Assembly (NCBI RefSeq): GCF_905397275.1
Contig: NZ_CAJPUY010000034.1
Span: 1 to 47,135, forward strand
DNA length: 47,135 bases
Direction of reading: 5' to 3'
DNA from: Cupriavidus yeoncheonensis
GTDB taxonomy: Bacteria; Pseudomonadota; Gammaproteobacteria; Burkholderiales; Burkholderiaceae
Shown here piece by piece: positions 8,257 through 16,813 of this stretch (its first letter is position 1; every line of letters begins with the position of its first letter). Below the pieces are notes generated by a model. It saw only the letters and a program-made list of their open reading frames with translations, made no database searches and was not told where the DNA came from. Made by a program: the position numbers and the translations under genes.

Positions 8257-8878
8257 CCTGCACGCCGATCGCCGCCAGGGCGGCCGACCGCGGCATGACG
8301 GTGGCGTACTTCTGCTCCATGTCGAACAGGTTGGCCTCGTGCGGACCAAGGGCGCGATCTCCCACGCAATCCGACAGCACCAGCGGGCGGAAGCCATACT
8401 GCATGGCATCCACGACGCTGGCGCGCACGCAACCGCTGGTCACGGCGCCCGCCACCAGCAGCGTCTTCACCGCGCGCTGCGTCAGCCACGCGCCCAGCGA
8501 GGTGCCGAAGAAGGCCGACGGCACGGTCTTGCGCACCACCAGTTCGCCCGGTGCGGGCGCCAGGTCCTCCACGATGGCGCTGTTCCGCTCATGCTCCTTC
8601 AGCGTCAGCATGTTCGGCACCTTCATCGAGAAGACGTTGTGGTCCGCGCCATCGTCGGCATAGACGATGCGGCTGTGCGCAACGGCCCAGCCTTCGCGGC
8701 GCGCCACCGCGAGCAGCGGCACCGTGGCGGTGATCGCCTCGCGGATATTGCCGCCGCCGAACACCGCCGGATCGGCAAAGCCGTTGACGAAGTCGACGAT
8801 CAGCAGGCCGAACGGCGGCGCCAGTTCAAGCTGGTTGCCGAAACCCTGGCGCTGGTAGGCGCCGATTTCCTTGTGCAT
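8252..8878 (-). CDS. picF: Maleamate amidohydrolase (PicF/NicF type)
   Basis: The 208-residue protein belongs to the isochorismatase-like cysteine hydrolases. The Asp-Lys-Cys triad is visible: D29 in LLIVDFVNGF, K117 in VVRKTVPSAFFGT, and C150 in VAGAVTSGCVRAS, with the preceding cis-peptide segment. Its length and its place next to the dioxygenase, deformylase and maleate isomerase point to maleamate to maleate plus ammonia. N-carbamoylsarcosine amidohydrolase is the nearest alternative in this family, but nothing else of that pathway is here. AAGGAG in the end of picD serves as its ribosome site, so the two are translationally close. It is the last gene of the picC-G-E-D-F transcript. Confidence 0.85.
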   Translation of the reverse strand: MHKEIGAYQRQGFGNQLELAPPFGLLIVDFVNGFADPAVFGGGNIREAITATVPLLAVARREGWAVAHSRIVYADDGADHNVFSMKVPNMLTLKEHERNSAIVEDLAPAPGELVVRKTVPSAFFGTSLGAWLTQRAVKTLLVAGAVTSGCVRASVVDAMQYGFRPLVLSDCVGDRALGPHEANLFDMEQKYATVMPRSAALAAIGVQE

Positions 8879-8884
8879 GGGCCC

Positions 8885-9937
8885 TTACTCCTTGGGGTAC
8901 TGGAAGCCATCCATGACCTTGCCCTCGGTCACCACATCCACGCCGTCCAGCCGCACGGTGCAGCGGCGCAGCGGGATGTCGATATGGCAGGTGGTCGTGC
9001 GCTGCCCGCCGGCCTCGTTGTTGGGGCCGAGCGAGAACAGGAAGTTGCCCTCGAACGCGCGCGCATCCATGCCGATGGTGGCTTCGCGGTCGTACAGGCC
9101 GAGCGTCGCCCAGTGCGCGCGCGGCTGCAGGCCCCAGCCGATGTGCGAGATCGCATAGGCCTCCGGGTCTTTGAACGAGGCCATGTATTCGCTCAGCAGC
9201 TCGGCATGCAGCCCGCCTTCGATGCGCGTGGCGAAGCCGTTCTCCACGGTCAGCCTGACCGGCTCCGTGACGTAGGTCTTCTGCGGCAGCAGGATATCGC
9301 CGCGATCGAGCACGATGGTGCCGCTCGCCCCGCCCTCGTTCGGCCAGGTCAGCACGAAGCCGCTGGGCCAGTGGTCCCAGCGCCCGGGCTCGTCGACGAA
9401 GCCATATTCGCTGATGGCCGGAAACTCTCCCAGCGGGCAGCGCAAGTCCGTGCCGGCGGCCGAAACCACGTGCATTTCCTTTGCGCGGCCCAGCCGCCCG
9501 GCGGCCGCCTTGACGCGTTCGCAGTCGGCCTCGGTCGGGACCATGCGCGCCAGCACCTCGGGCGGCTCCACCGCGAGCAGGATCTTCGTGCCGCCGCTCA
9601 GGATGTCGTGCTGCTCGGGCGAGAACAGCAGCGTCATCAGGTCGAGCACGAGGTCGCTCGCCTTGAGCGCAGCGATGGCGGCCGGATTGCCGGTCAGCGG
9701 CGTGGTGCCGAGATAGGCCAGCGCATCGCGGCTCAGCGCCTTTTCGCCATTGACGGGCGGCAGGTCCAGCCGGTTCACGATCGCGCCCATCGCCTGCGTG
9801 GCGATCAGCGCGGTCGACAGGGTCTGCGGATGCGTGGCGGCACTGGTGAGGATGGTCACCGTCTGCCCTCGTTCGAGCTTTGACAGCTTGAGCACCCGGC
9901 TCCAGGCTTCGATCATCTGGTGGTCACTGACGGGCAT
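8885..9937 (-). CDS. picD: 2,5-Dihydroxypyridine 5,6-dioxygenase (PicD/NicX type)
   Basis: The 350-residue protein has the length of NicX, the mononuclear iron dioxygenase that opens 2,5-dihydroxypyridine to N-formylmaleamate. Residues that I recall as iron ligands or active-site residues in NicX fall at the same numbers here: E177 (AISEYGF), H189 (WDHW), and H318 and D320 (CHIDIPL). This numbering match supports the assignment strongly. The surrounding genes perform the three following steps. It has no sequence relation to catechol-type extradiol enzymes. The reaction is a shared node of the nicotinate and picolinate pathways; the other genes here favour picolinate. Confidence 0.92.
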   Translation of the reverse strand: MPVSDHQMIEAWSRVLKLSKLERGQTVTILTSAATHPQTLSTALIATQAMGAIVNRLDLPPVNGEKALSRDALAYLGTTPLTGNPAAIAALKASDLVLDLMTLLFSPEQHDILSGGTKILLAVEPPEVLARMVPTEADCERVKAAAGRLGRAKEMHVVSAAGTDLRCPLGEFPAISEYGFVDEPGRWDHWPSGFVLTWPNEGGASGTIVLDRGDILLPQKTYVTEPVRLTVENGFATRIEGGLHAELLSEYMASFKDPEAYAISHIGWGLQPRAHWATLGLYDREATIGMDARAFEGNFLFSLGPNNEAGGQRTTTCHIDIPLRRCTVRLDGVDVVTEGKVMDGFQYPKE

Positions 9938-9976
9938 GTCGGCTCCTTGCGTGACGGGGTTGGTGAGTGGCGTTCA

Positions 9977-10801
9977 TCACAGCAGCGCGGCACCAAGGAA
10001 ATCGTCAAAGGCACGATAGAAGCCGCCCTCGTCGTCCCACGGGATCATGTGGCCGGCATCGGCCACGTGGCTCACCAGCACGCCCGGCAGCAGCGTGCGG
10101 ATCTCCTGCTCGTCCTCGTCGCGCACCACGTCGCCGCGGCCGGCGCGCATCAGCAGCGTGGGCACCGACACGTGCGGCAGGTCGGCGTGGATGTCGTCTT
10201 CATGAAAGCCGCTGAAGCTCGCCAGGATCGCGCGCTCGTCGCAGGTGTGCAGCCATTCGGCGCGCAGGCGCAGTTGCTCGTCCGTCCAGGTCGGGCAGAA
10301 GCGGCGCATGCCCTCGGCGTCGATGCCGGCCCGCGCGAGGCGGATGGAATCGATGTACCACGGCAACTGCGCGGGATAGGCGCGGCGCCCCGGACCGGAG
10401 ACCGGCGGATCGACCATCACCAGGCGCGTCAGGGCCGCCGGGCGTTGCCGCGCGACGCGAACGCCGATGCGCCCGCCCATCGAGTGGCCGACGATGGCAT
10501 AGCGCCGCAGGCCCAGCGCCTGCGCGAAGGCGATCACGTCGGCGGCCTGCGCATCCAGGCTGTAGTCCAGCGCGTCGCTGGCTTCGGACAGGCCGCGGCC
10601 GCGCACGTCCAGCACATAGGTATCGAAGCGCTGGCCGAACTGCTCGCCGACGAAGCCCCACGTGATGGCCGGGCTCGTGATGCCCGGCACGATGATCACC
10701 GTATCGCGCGACGCGCGTTCGCCATCGTTGCCGCCATAGCGCAGGTAGTGCTGGCGGATGTTGTTGGCGTGGACGTTGCCGCCATAGAGGAAGGTGCTCA
10801 T
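9977..10801 (-). CDS. picE: N-formylmaleamate deformylase (PicE/NicD type)
   Basis: The 274-residue protein is an alpha/beta hydrolase. The nucleophile elbow GHSMGG places Ser107, the acid is D131 (VMVDPP), and the His is H251 (DAGHMIPWDD). These are each six residues after the S101/D125/H245 triad that I recall for NicD, so spacing is fully conserved. The oxyanion segment is VPGITSPAITWGFV near 38-51. It would hydrolyse N-formylmaleamate to maleamate plus formate. It lies 39 bp downstream of nothing but picG in the same operon (gap 10 bp from picG) and 39 bp before picD. Confidence 0.9.
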   Translation of the reverse strand: MSTFLYGGNVHANNIRQHYLRYGGNDGERASRDTVIIVPGITSPAITWGFVGEQFGQRFDTYVLDVRGRGLSEASDALDYSLDAQAADVIAFAQALGLRRYAIVGHSMGGRIGVRVARQRPAALTRLVMVDPPVSGPGRRAYPAQLPWYIDSIRLARAGIDAEGMRRFCPTWTDEQLRLRAEWLHTCDERAILASFSGFHEDDIHADLPHVSVPTLLMRAGRGDVVRDEDEQEIRTLLPGVLVSHVADAGHMIPWDDEGGFYRAFDDFLGAALL

Positions 10802-10811
10802 GCCGCGGCCC

Positions 10812-11564
10812 TCAGTAGGCGCCGGACAGCAGCGCGCCCGCGCCCGGCACGACCGGCTCCAGGTCCAGTGCGCGCAGCATGGCGTAGGTGGTGGCGATGG
10901 CCGCCGTGATCACCGGCTTGCCGGTCATCGCCTCGACCCTGGCCACGGCCGGCAGCGACGGCATCTGCACGCAGGCCGACAGCACGATGGCATCGACGTC
11001 GGCGATATTCATCTGCGCGACGATGGCCGGCAGCCTGGCCGGATCGTGGCGACCGACTTCGAGGTTGTCCGGAATCTCCAGCGCGCGGTAGTCGACGACT
11101 TCGTAGCCTTCGTTGCGGATGTAGTCCACCACCAGTTCGGTCAGCGGCTTCATGTACGGAGCGACCACGGCGATGCGCTTCGCGCCGATCACCTTGAGGG
11201 CATCAACCAGCGCACCGGCACTCGTGATGACCGGCGCGTCGCCGCCGTTCTCGACGGTGTGGGCCTTCAGGCGCTGTTCCGACTTGCGGTGGTAGCCATG
11301 GCCCATCGCCATGATCGCGACCAGGCAGGCGTAGCCGAGCACATCCACGCGTGCGTCGGAAAGCTCGACGGCGCAGCGGTCGGACTCGGCGTCCATGGCG
11401 GCCAGTTCTTCCTTGACCACCTTCTTCATGCGCATGCGGCTCGAATGGAAAGTGAACCGTTCGGGACGGATCTGCTGGCGCGCGCTCAGCATGGCCGGGA
11501 TCTCGGTTTCCATCGTGGTGTTGGAGCTCGGCACGATCTGGCCGATGCGAAAGACTTTTTGCAT
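10812..11564 (-). CDS. picG: Maleate cis-trans isomerase (PicG/NicE type)
   Basis: The 250-residue protein belongs to the Asp/Glu racemase superfamily. The two catalytic cysteines are C80 (LGYACLVAIM) and C198 (LSACVQMPS), 118 residues apart, the same spacing as C82/C200 that I recall for characterised maleate isomerase. The N-terminal IGQIVPSSNTTMETEIP is a family signature. It converts maleate to fumarate, the final step that hands the ring carbons to the TCA cycle. In the first described pic locus I recall the isomerase being elsewhere; here it is embedded in the operon, between picC and picE. Confidence 0.9.
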   Translation of the reverse strand: MQKVFRIGQIVPSSNTTMETEIPAMLSARQQIRPERFTFHSSRMRMKKVVKEELAAMDAESDRCAVELSDARVDVLGYACLVAIMAMGHGYHRKSEQRLKAHTVENGGDAPVITSAGALVDALKVIGAKRIAVVAPYMKPLTELVVDYIRNEGYEVVDYRALEIPDNLEVGRHDPARLPAIVAQMNIADVDAIVLSACVQMPSLPAVARVEAMTGKPVITAAIATTYAMLRALDLEPVVPGAGALLSGAY

Positions 11565-11603
11565 GGGTGTCCTTGCGTAGTGCGGTTGCAGCGGTTGCAG
11601 CGT

Positions 11604-12566
11604 TTACAGCTTGAGAAGGCGTTGGGCGTTGCCGTGGCAGACCTGCGCGCGCGTCGCTTCGTCGAGCGGCGCTTCCTCGATGAACTGCGCCGCGACCTCG
11701 GTCGATTCATACGGATAGTCGACGGAGAACATCACGGCCTGCGGCCCCATCTCGGCAATGGCCCCCGACAGGGCGCCGTGCGAGCACACGCCCGACGTGG
11801 TGATCACGATATTGGTGCCGATGTACTCCGACGGCGCGCGCGCGAGACGTACCCCGTGCGAGTACACCGCGAAGCGGCTGTCGAAGCGCCAGCGCTGGAA
11901 CGGCAGGCCTTCGCCCATATGGCCAAGGATGATCTTCAGCCGCGGAAATCGATCGAACACCCCGCCGAACAGCAGACGCAGCGCGTGCGATGCCGTTTCC
12001 ACGCCCCAGCCCCACGCGGCGCCGTCCAGTTCCGGATGGCCAGCCAGCACCTGTGGCTTCACATAGGCGTCGGTCGGGTGCAGGTACAGCGGCACGTCGA
12101 GCGCTTGCATCCGTTCCCAGAACGCGTCATACGCGGGATCGTCGTAATAGCGGCCGTGCGTGTGGCCGTTCACGAGCGACCCCTTGAAGCCGAGTTCGCG
12201 CACGGCGCGCTCCAGTTCCCTGCCCGCCTGTTCGGGATCGTGCATGGGCAGTGATGCAAAACCGGCAAAGCGCGTCGGATGGCGCGCGATCTGTCCGGCC
12301 AGGAAGTCGTTGCTCTGCTTTGCACGCGTGATGGCAAGTCCGGGATCGGCTTCGCCCTGAACACCGGGACCGGTCTGCGACAGCACCGTGATATCGATGC
12401 CCGCGCGGTCCATCTCCGCGAGACGGAGCTCGTCGAAATCGGCCAGGCGGCGACCCAGGTCGGCGAACACCGCGGGGTCGATATATTGCGTGAATCCCTT
12501 GGAATAGGCCTGGAACCCTGGCGTCATGAAATGCTCTTCCAGGGCGATCTTCTTCACTCTTGTCAT
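11604..12566 (-). CDS. picC: 3,6-Dihydroxypicolinate decarboxylase (PicC type, amidohydrolase-2 family)
   Basis: The 320-residue protein is a metal-dependent, non-oxidative decarboxylase related to gamma-resorcylate and 2,3-dihydroxybenzoate decarboxylases. Visible metal and catalytic residues are E10 and H12 (IALEEHF), H163 (LYLHPTD), H216 (ILGHMGEG) and D283 (FSVDYPYES). Neighbouring genes consume 2,5-dihydroxypyridine, which is the product expected from 3,6-dihydroxypicolinate. This enzyme type is what distinguishes the picolinate route from the nicotinate route. It is the promoter-proximal gene of the leftward operon, with AGGAG ahead of the ATG and five palindromic operators upstream. 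Confidence 0.88.
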   Translation of the reverse strand: MTRVKKIALEEHFMTPGFQAYSKGFTQYIDPAVFADLGRRLADFDELRLAEMDRAGIDITVLSQTGPGVQGEADPGLAITRAKQSNDFLAGQIARHPTRFAGFASLPMHDPEQAGRELERAVRELGFKGSLVNGHTHGRYYDDPAYDAFWERMQALDVPLYLHPTDAYVKPQVLAGHPELDGAAWGWGVETASHALRLLFGGVFDRFPRLKIILGHMGEGLPFQRWRFDSRFAVYSHGVRLARAPSEYIGTNIVITTSGVCSHGALSGAIAEMGPQAVMFSVDYPYESTEVAAQFIEEAPLDEATRAQVCHGNAQRLLKL

Positions 12567-12638
12567 GCTGTGGGGGCTCCTGATGACGGGTTGCGGTGCA
12601 CCAGCAATGCTTGCAAGCGGAGGCGTTGCGCGATTTAC

Positions 12639-12870
12639 TCAGTACACTGACTAATTGCGGATTCTAGTCAGCGAAATTCCAAAAGTCCAGACGACTTCCG
12701 GAGGGTTAACACCTATAACGATGGCCCGACACGCTCAGTACACTGCCCCACATGCTCAGTATGCTGACGATATTAGCCAGCCGCTTAAAAGCAGGCATTG
12801 CAGGCATTCCGGCTTCCGTGGTCTGGCCCGCATTTTGCTCAGCATACTGCGCTTCTCATCAGCATACTGA
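12639..12870. promoter_or_regulatory. Divergent control region with five probable PicR operators
   Basis: The 429-bp gap between picC and the MFS gene holds five 12-bp near-palindromes: 12639-12650 TCAGTACACTGA, 12735-12746 TCAGTACACTGC, 12756-12767 TCAGTATGCTGA, 12839-12850 TCAGCATACTGC and 12859-12870 TCAGCATACTGA. Sites 2 and 3 start 21 bp apart and sites 4 and 5 start 20 bp apart, about two helical turns, which suggests paired dimers on one DNA face. The first site would control picC; the last pairs would control the transporter gene. I see no gene in the gap. Confidence 0.8.
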
Positions 12871-12995
12871 CTGATGCACCGGTAGCAGGCATGGCGGCAT
12901 GACAAGGGGCCATTGGAGGCCCCGAAAGCGCGCCAGTCGCACCCGGGAAGACAAAAGACAAATGAGACAACCGGCTTCACCATAGGACCCCCGCC

Positions 12996-14600
12996 ATGAC
13001 TATGAGCCTGACCCGCGATGAAGCGCGCGCCTCCGCTTCCGGCATGACTGCGGAGGAGCGCAAGGTCATCCTTGCCTCCTCCTTCGGCGCGCTGATGGAG
13101 TGGTACGACTTTTATATCTACGCCGCCCTGGCGGTCTACTTCGGCGCACTGTTCTTTCCCAAGGGCAATGAAACCGCCGCCTTCCTGGCCAGCCTGGCGA
13201 CGTTCGGCGCGGGCTTTCTGATCCGGCCCGTGGGCGCGCTGCTGTTCGGCCGGCTCGGCGACATCATCGGCCGCAAGTACACCTTCCTGATCACCATCCT
13301 GCTGATGGGGATTGCCACCGTCGGCGTTGGCGTGCTGCCCACGTACGAGCAGATCGGCATTGCCGCCACCTTGCTGCTGGTGCTGCTGCGGCTGCTGCAA
13401 GGCCTGGCGCTCGGCGGCGAAGTCGGTGGCGCGGTGACGTATGTGGCGGAGCATTCGCCAGTACACAAGCGCGGCCTGTACACCAGCTCGCTGCAGACCA
13501 CGGCGACCCTCGGGCTGCTGTCGTCGCTGCTGGTCGTGTACCTGCTCAAGACGTTCCTGACCGAGGCGGAGTTCCGCGCGTGGGGCTGGCGCATTCCGTT
13601 CATCGTGTCGTTCGTGATGCTGGTGATCTCGGTGTACATCCGCGGCAAGCTGCACGAGTCGCCGGTGTTCGCGCGCATGAAGGCCAGCAACGCGACCTCG
13701 AAGGCGCCGATCCGCGAGAGCTTCACGCAATGGCACAACCTCAGGTCCGTGCTGCTGCTGTTCGTGGTGGCGGCGGGTCTTGGCGCGATCTTCGGCACGG
13801 GCCATTTCTACACCATGTTCTTCGTCAACAAGACGCTGCACGTGCCGATCGAAACCGTGCACATGCTGATCGCCATCGCGCTTGTCGTCGCCACGCCGTG
13901 CTACCTGTTCTTTGGCTGGCTGTCGGACCGCATCGGCCGCAAGTACATCATGATGGCGGCCTGCCTGCTGGCCGCGCTGACCATCCAGCCCATCTTCAAG
14001 GGCCTGACGCACTACGCCAACCCGGCACTCGAGCACTTCCAGCAGCAGGGAACCGTCGAAGTGACGGCGGGCAACTGCAAGGCCCGCCTGTTCGGTGACC
14101 CGGTGTCCGACTGCGACAAGATCCGCGGCTACCTGACCGACCTTGGCGTGGGCTACACCTTCGTGCCGGCCGCTGATACGGCGCAAGCCGCAGTGCGCAT
14201 CGGCTCCCAGACGCTGCAGGGCTTCGACCGCGACGCCATCAAGCGCGCGCTGGTCGCCGCGGGCTGGCCGGAGCGTGCCGATCCCGCGCGGATCAACCTG
14301 CCCATGCTGTTCCTGCTGCTGCTCGTGCCTATCCTGTTCCTGGCGATGGTGTACGGGCCGATGGCGGCGTTCATGGTGGAACTGTTCCCGGCCCGTGTGC
14401 GCTACACCTCGCTGTCGCTGCCCTTCCACCTGGGCGCCGGCTGGGTCGGCGGCATGCTGTCCTTCGTCGTCACCGCGATGAACGTTTCGAGCGGTGACGT
14501 CTACTACGGGCTCTGGTACCCGGTGATCATTGCCGGCGCGGCATTCGTCATCGGCATGCTGTTCGTGCCGGAGACGCGCGGACGCGACCTGTCGGCCTGA
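12996..14600 (+). CDS. MFS carrier of the MHS group, probable picolinate uptake
   Basis: The 534-residue membrane protein has the metabolite:H+ symporter signature: GALMEWYDFYIY in the first helix, LFGRLGDIIGRKYTF in loop 2-3, and LLQGLALGGEVGGAVTYVAEHSP. Twelve helices are likely. A soluble insert of about 95 residues (about 335-430) lies between helices 8 and 9 and contains a CKARLFGDPVSDC pair of cysteines, so it is probably periplasmic and disulfide-bonded. It is transcribed away from picC, from a region with PicR-type operators, and is followed by a terminator-like hairpin. Picolinate or a related pyridine acid is the likely substrate by position only. Confidence 0.82.
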   Translation: MTMSLTRDEARASASGMTAEERKVILASSFGALMEWYDFYIYAALAVYFGALFFPKGNETAAFLASLATFGAGFLIRPVGALLFGRLGDIIGRKYTFLITILLMGIATVGVGVLPTYEQIGIAATLLLVLLRLLQGLALGGEVGGAVTYVAEHSPVHKRGLYTSSLQTTATLGLLSSLLVVYLLKTFLTEAEFRAWGWRIPFIVSFVMLVISVYIRGKLHESPVFARMKASNATSKAPIRESFTQWHNLRSVLLLFVVAAGLGAIFGTGHFYTMFFVNKTLHVPIETVHMLIAIALVVATPCYLFFGWLSDRIGRKYIMMAACLLAALTIQPIFKGLTHYANPALEHFQQQGTVEVTAGNCKARLFGDPVSDCDKIRGYLTDLGVGYTFVPAADTAQAAVRIGSQTLQGFDRDAIKRALVAAGWPERADPARINLPMLFLLLLVPILFLAMVYGPMAAFMVELFPARVRYTSLSLPFHLGAGWVGGMLSFVVTAMNVSSGDVYYGLWYPVIIAGAAFVIGMLFVPETRGRDLSA

Positions 14601-14629
14601 GCCGCACCAGCACAGTGAAGGGCCGAGTG

Positions 14630-14654
14630 GGGCGGAGTGATCCGCCCTCTTTAC
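14630..14654 (+). terminator. Terminator-like hairpin after the MFS gene
   Basis: GGGCGGA (14630-14636), loop GTGA, TCCGCCC (14641-14647), followed by TCTTTA. The stem is perfect and T-rich sequence follows, so it should end the MFS transcript before the ABC operon begins under its own operator. Confidence 0.6.
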
Positions 14655-14664
14655 CGCCCTATCT

Positions 14665-14676
14665 TCAGCATACTGA
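14665..14676. promoter_or_regulatory. Probable PicR operator for the ABC importer operon
   Basis: TCAGCATACTGA, identical to the site at 12859-12870, sits about 100 bp upstream of the solute-binding protein gene and just after the hairpin that closes the MFS unit. It ties the importer to the same repressor as the catabolic genes. Confidence 0.7.
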
Positions 14677-14777
14677 ATTCATGACCAAGTGCCCCGGTAC
14701 GGCGATGAGGCCGGGGCACCGCAAGCGACAACCATCGCAACCCAACCCACTATCCGCGAAGACAACCGGGAGCCCCC

Positions 14778-16013
14778 ATGTCCAAACCTCGTACCCTCCG
14801 CACCCTCGCCCAATCATCAGCCCTGTCGGCCCTGTCGGCCCTGCTGGGCCTTGCTGCCACCGCGCCCGCCTGGGCGGATGCCAATGGCGTGAAGATCGGC
14901 GTCATCACCGATATGTCCGGCTCGTATGCCGACCTCTCCGGCAAGGGCTCGGTGCTTGCCGCGCAGATGGCCGTGGAAGAGTTCGGCGGCAAGGCGCTCG
15001 GCAAGCCGGTCACGGTGCTGTCGGCCGACCACCAGAACAAGGCGGATATCGCCTCATCGCTGGCGCGCCGCTGGTTCGACACGGATGGCGTGGACATGGT
15101 GATTGATTTCCCCAACTCTTCGACGGCACTGGCCGTGCAGGAAGTCGCCAGGCAGAAGCAGAAGATCGATATCGTCTCGACCGGCGGCGCGATGGCGCTG
15201 ACCAACCAGAACTGCTCGCCCACGGGCTTCCACTGGGCGTGGGATACGTACTCCGTGTCGTATCCGCTGGTCAGGCGCATGATCGACCAGGGCCGCAACA
15301 GCTGGTACTACATCACCGTGGACTATGCCTTCGGCCAGTCGCTGGAAGCGGATTTCCGCAAGGCGGTGGACGTCAGCGGCGGCAAGAACGTGGGCAGCAC
15401 CAGGCATCCGCTCAACGCCAGCGACTTCAGCAGCCCGGTGGTTGCCGCATCGGCCTCCAAGGCCAAGGTCGTGGTGCTGGCCAATGCGGGCAACGACATG
15501 ATCAACGGCGTGAAGGCCGCCGGCGAATTCGGGCTGGTCAGGGCCGGGCAGACCGTGATCACGCCGTCCACCTTCATCACCGACATCAAGAGCCTGGGCC
15601 TGAGCACCGCGCAGGGCCTGACCTATGTGGACCCGTTCCGCCTGGACCTGGACGACAAGTCGAAGGACTTCGTCGAGCGCTACTACAAGCGCCACAAGGC
15701 CTACCCGACGCACGGGCAGATCGGCGTCTACTCCGGCGTGCTGCACTACCTGAAGGCCGTCGAAGCCGCCAGGACCGTCGACGGCCTCGCCGTGGCGGAC
15801 AAGATGCGCGCCCTGCCCGTCAACGACGCCTTCGTGCACAACGGCAAGGTGCGTGCCGATGGCCGCATGGTGCACGACATGTACCTGGCCCAGGCGAAGA
15901 CGCCGGCGGAATCCAAAGGGGCGTGGGACCTGGTCAAGTATCTCGGCACCATCCCCGGCGAGGAGGCGTTCCGTCCGCTGTCGGCCAGCGAATGCCCGCT
16001 GGTGAAGAAGTGA
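14778..16013 (+). CDS. Liv-type ABC importer, periplasmic binding protein
   Basis: The 411-residue protein has a signal peptide (about 1-33, ending PAWAD) and the type I periplasmic fold of branched-chain amino acid binding proteins (VKIGVITDMSGSYADLSGKG, then LADHQNKADIA-type region and YDLVKYLGTIPGEEAF-type end). Subgroups of this family bind aromatic and heteroaromatic acids as well as amino acids. Location inside the pic locus and the operator upstream suggest picolinate or a pathway intermediate as ligand. It is the first gene of a five-gene transporter operon. GGGAGCCCCC precedes the ATG. Confidence 0.87.
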   Translation: MSKPRTLRTLAQSSALSALSALLGLAATAPAWADANGVKIGVITDMSGSYADLSGKGSVLAAQMAVEEFGGKALGKPVTVLSADHQNKADIASSLARRWFDTDGVDMVIDFPNSSTALAVQEVARQKQKIDIVSTGGAMALTNQNCSPTGFHWAWDTYSVSYPLVRRMIDQGRNSWYYITVDYAFGQSLEADFRKAVDVSGGKNVGSTRHPLNASDFSSPVVAASASKAKVVVLANAGNDMINGVKAAGEFGLVRAGQTVITPSTFITDIKSLGLSTAQGLTYVDPFRLDLDDKSKDFVERYYKRHKAYPTHGQIGVYSGVLHYLKAVEAARTVDGLAVADKMRALPVNDAFVHNGKVRADGRMVHDMYLAQAKTPAESKGAWDLVKYLGTIPGEEAFRPLSASECPLVKK

Positions 16014-16015
16014 GC

Positions 16016-16813
16016 ATGCCAATGTCCGATGCCGGCATCATCCTGCAGACCCACGGCCTGACCAAGAGCTTCAAGGGCTTCACGGCCGTGAACGATGTCA
16101 GCCTGCGCGTGCGCCGCGGGTCGATCCATGCGCTGATCGGCCCGAACGGCGCGGGCAAGACCACCTGCTTCAACCTGCTGACCAAGTTCCACGCGCCGTC
16201 GTCCGGCTCCATCCACTTCAACGGCGCCGACATCACCGCCCTGCGGCCCGCGCACATCGCCCGCATGGGCGTGATCCGGTCGTTCCAGATCTCGGCGGTG
16301 TTTCCGCAGCTGAGTGTGCTGGAAAACGTGCGCGTGGCGCTGCAGCGCAAGCTTGGCACCGCCTACCACTTCTGGCGGGGCAGGCAGTCCCTGTCGAAGC
16401 TGGATGGGCGCGCCATGGAACTGCTCGATGCGGTCGGCCTTGCGGGCTTTTCGCACCTGCCGACCGCCGAGCTGGCCTACGGTCGCAAGCGCGCGCTGGA
16501 GATCGCCACCACGCTGGCAATGGACCCGGAGCTGATGCTGCTGGACGAGCCCACCCAGGGCATGGGCCATGAGGACGTGGAGACCGTCACTGCGCTGATC
16601 AAGCGTGTCTCGGCCGGGCGCACCGTGCTGATGGTCGAGCACAACATGAGCGTGGTGTCGTCGATCGTCGACCGCATCACGGTGCTCCAGCGCGGCGCGA
16701 TCCTGGCCGAAGGCAGCTATGACGAAGTCTCGAACGATCCGCAAGTGAAGGAAGCCTATATGGGAACCACAGACGAGGCCGCGGACCTCCACGCCCGCGC
16801 GGAGGCCGCATGA
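16016..16813 (+). CDS. Liv-type ABC importer ATPase (LivG-like)
   Basis: The 265-residue ATPase has Walker A GPNGAGKT, a degenerate signature ELAYGRKRALEIA, and Walker B ELMLLDEPTQGMG with the switch His in VEHNMSVV. The signature drift is usual in this LivG subgroup. It starts 2 bp after the binding-protein stop; a second ATG two codons later is possible. It would power uptake together with the LivF-like partner. Confidence 0.9.
   Translation: MPMSDAGIILQTHGLTKSFKGFTAVNDVSLRVRRGSIHALIGPNGAGKTTCFNLLTKFHAPSSGSIHFNGADITALRPAHIARMGVIRSFQISAVFPQLSVLENVRVALQRKLGTAYHFWRGRQSLSKLDGRAMELLDAVGLAGFSHLPTAELAYGRKRALEIATTLAMDPELMLLDEPTQGMGHEDVETVTALIKRVSAGRTVLMVEHNMSVVSSIVDRITVLQRGAILAEGSYDEVSNDPQVKEAYMGTTDEAADLHARAEAA

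Noticed and set aside
8252..12566. Nicotinate (nic) degradation cluster
   Set aside because: NicX, NicD, NicF and NicE types are shared by both routes, but there is no flavin 6-hydroxynicotinate monooxygenase (NicC) and no two-subunit NicAB. An amidohydrolase-type decarboxylase and a four-component Rieske oxygenase are present, which fit picolinate.
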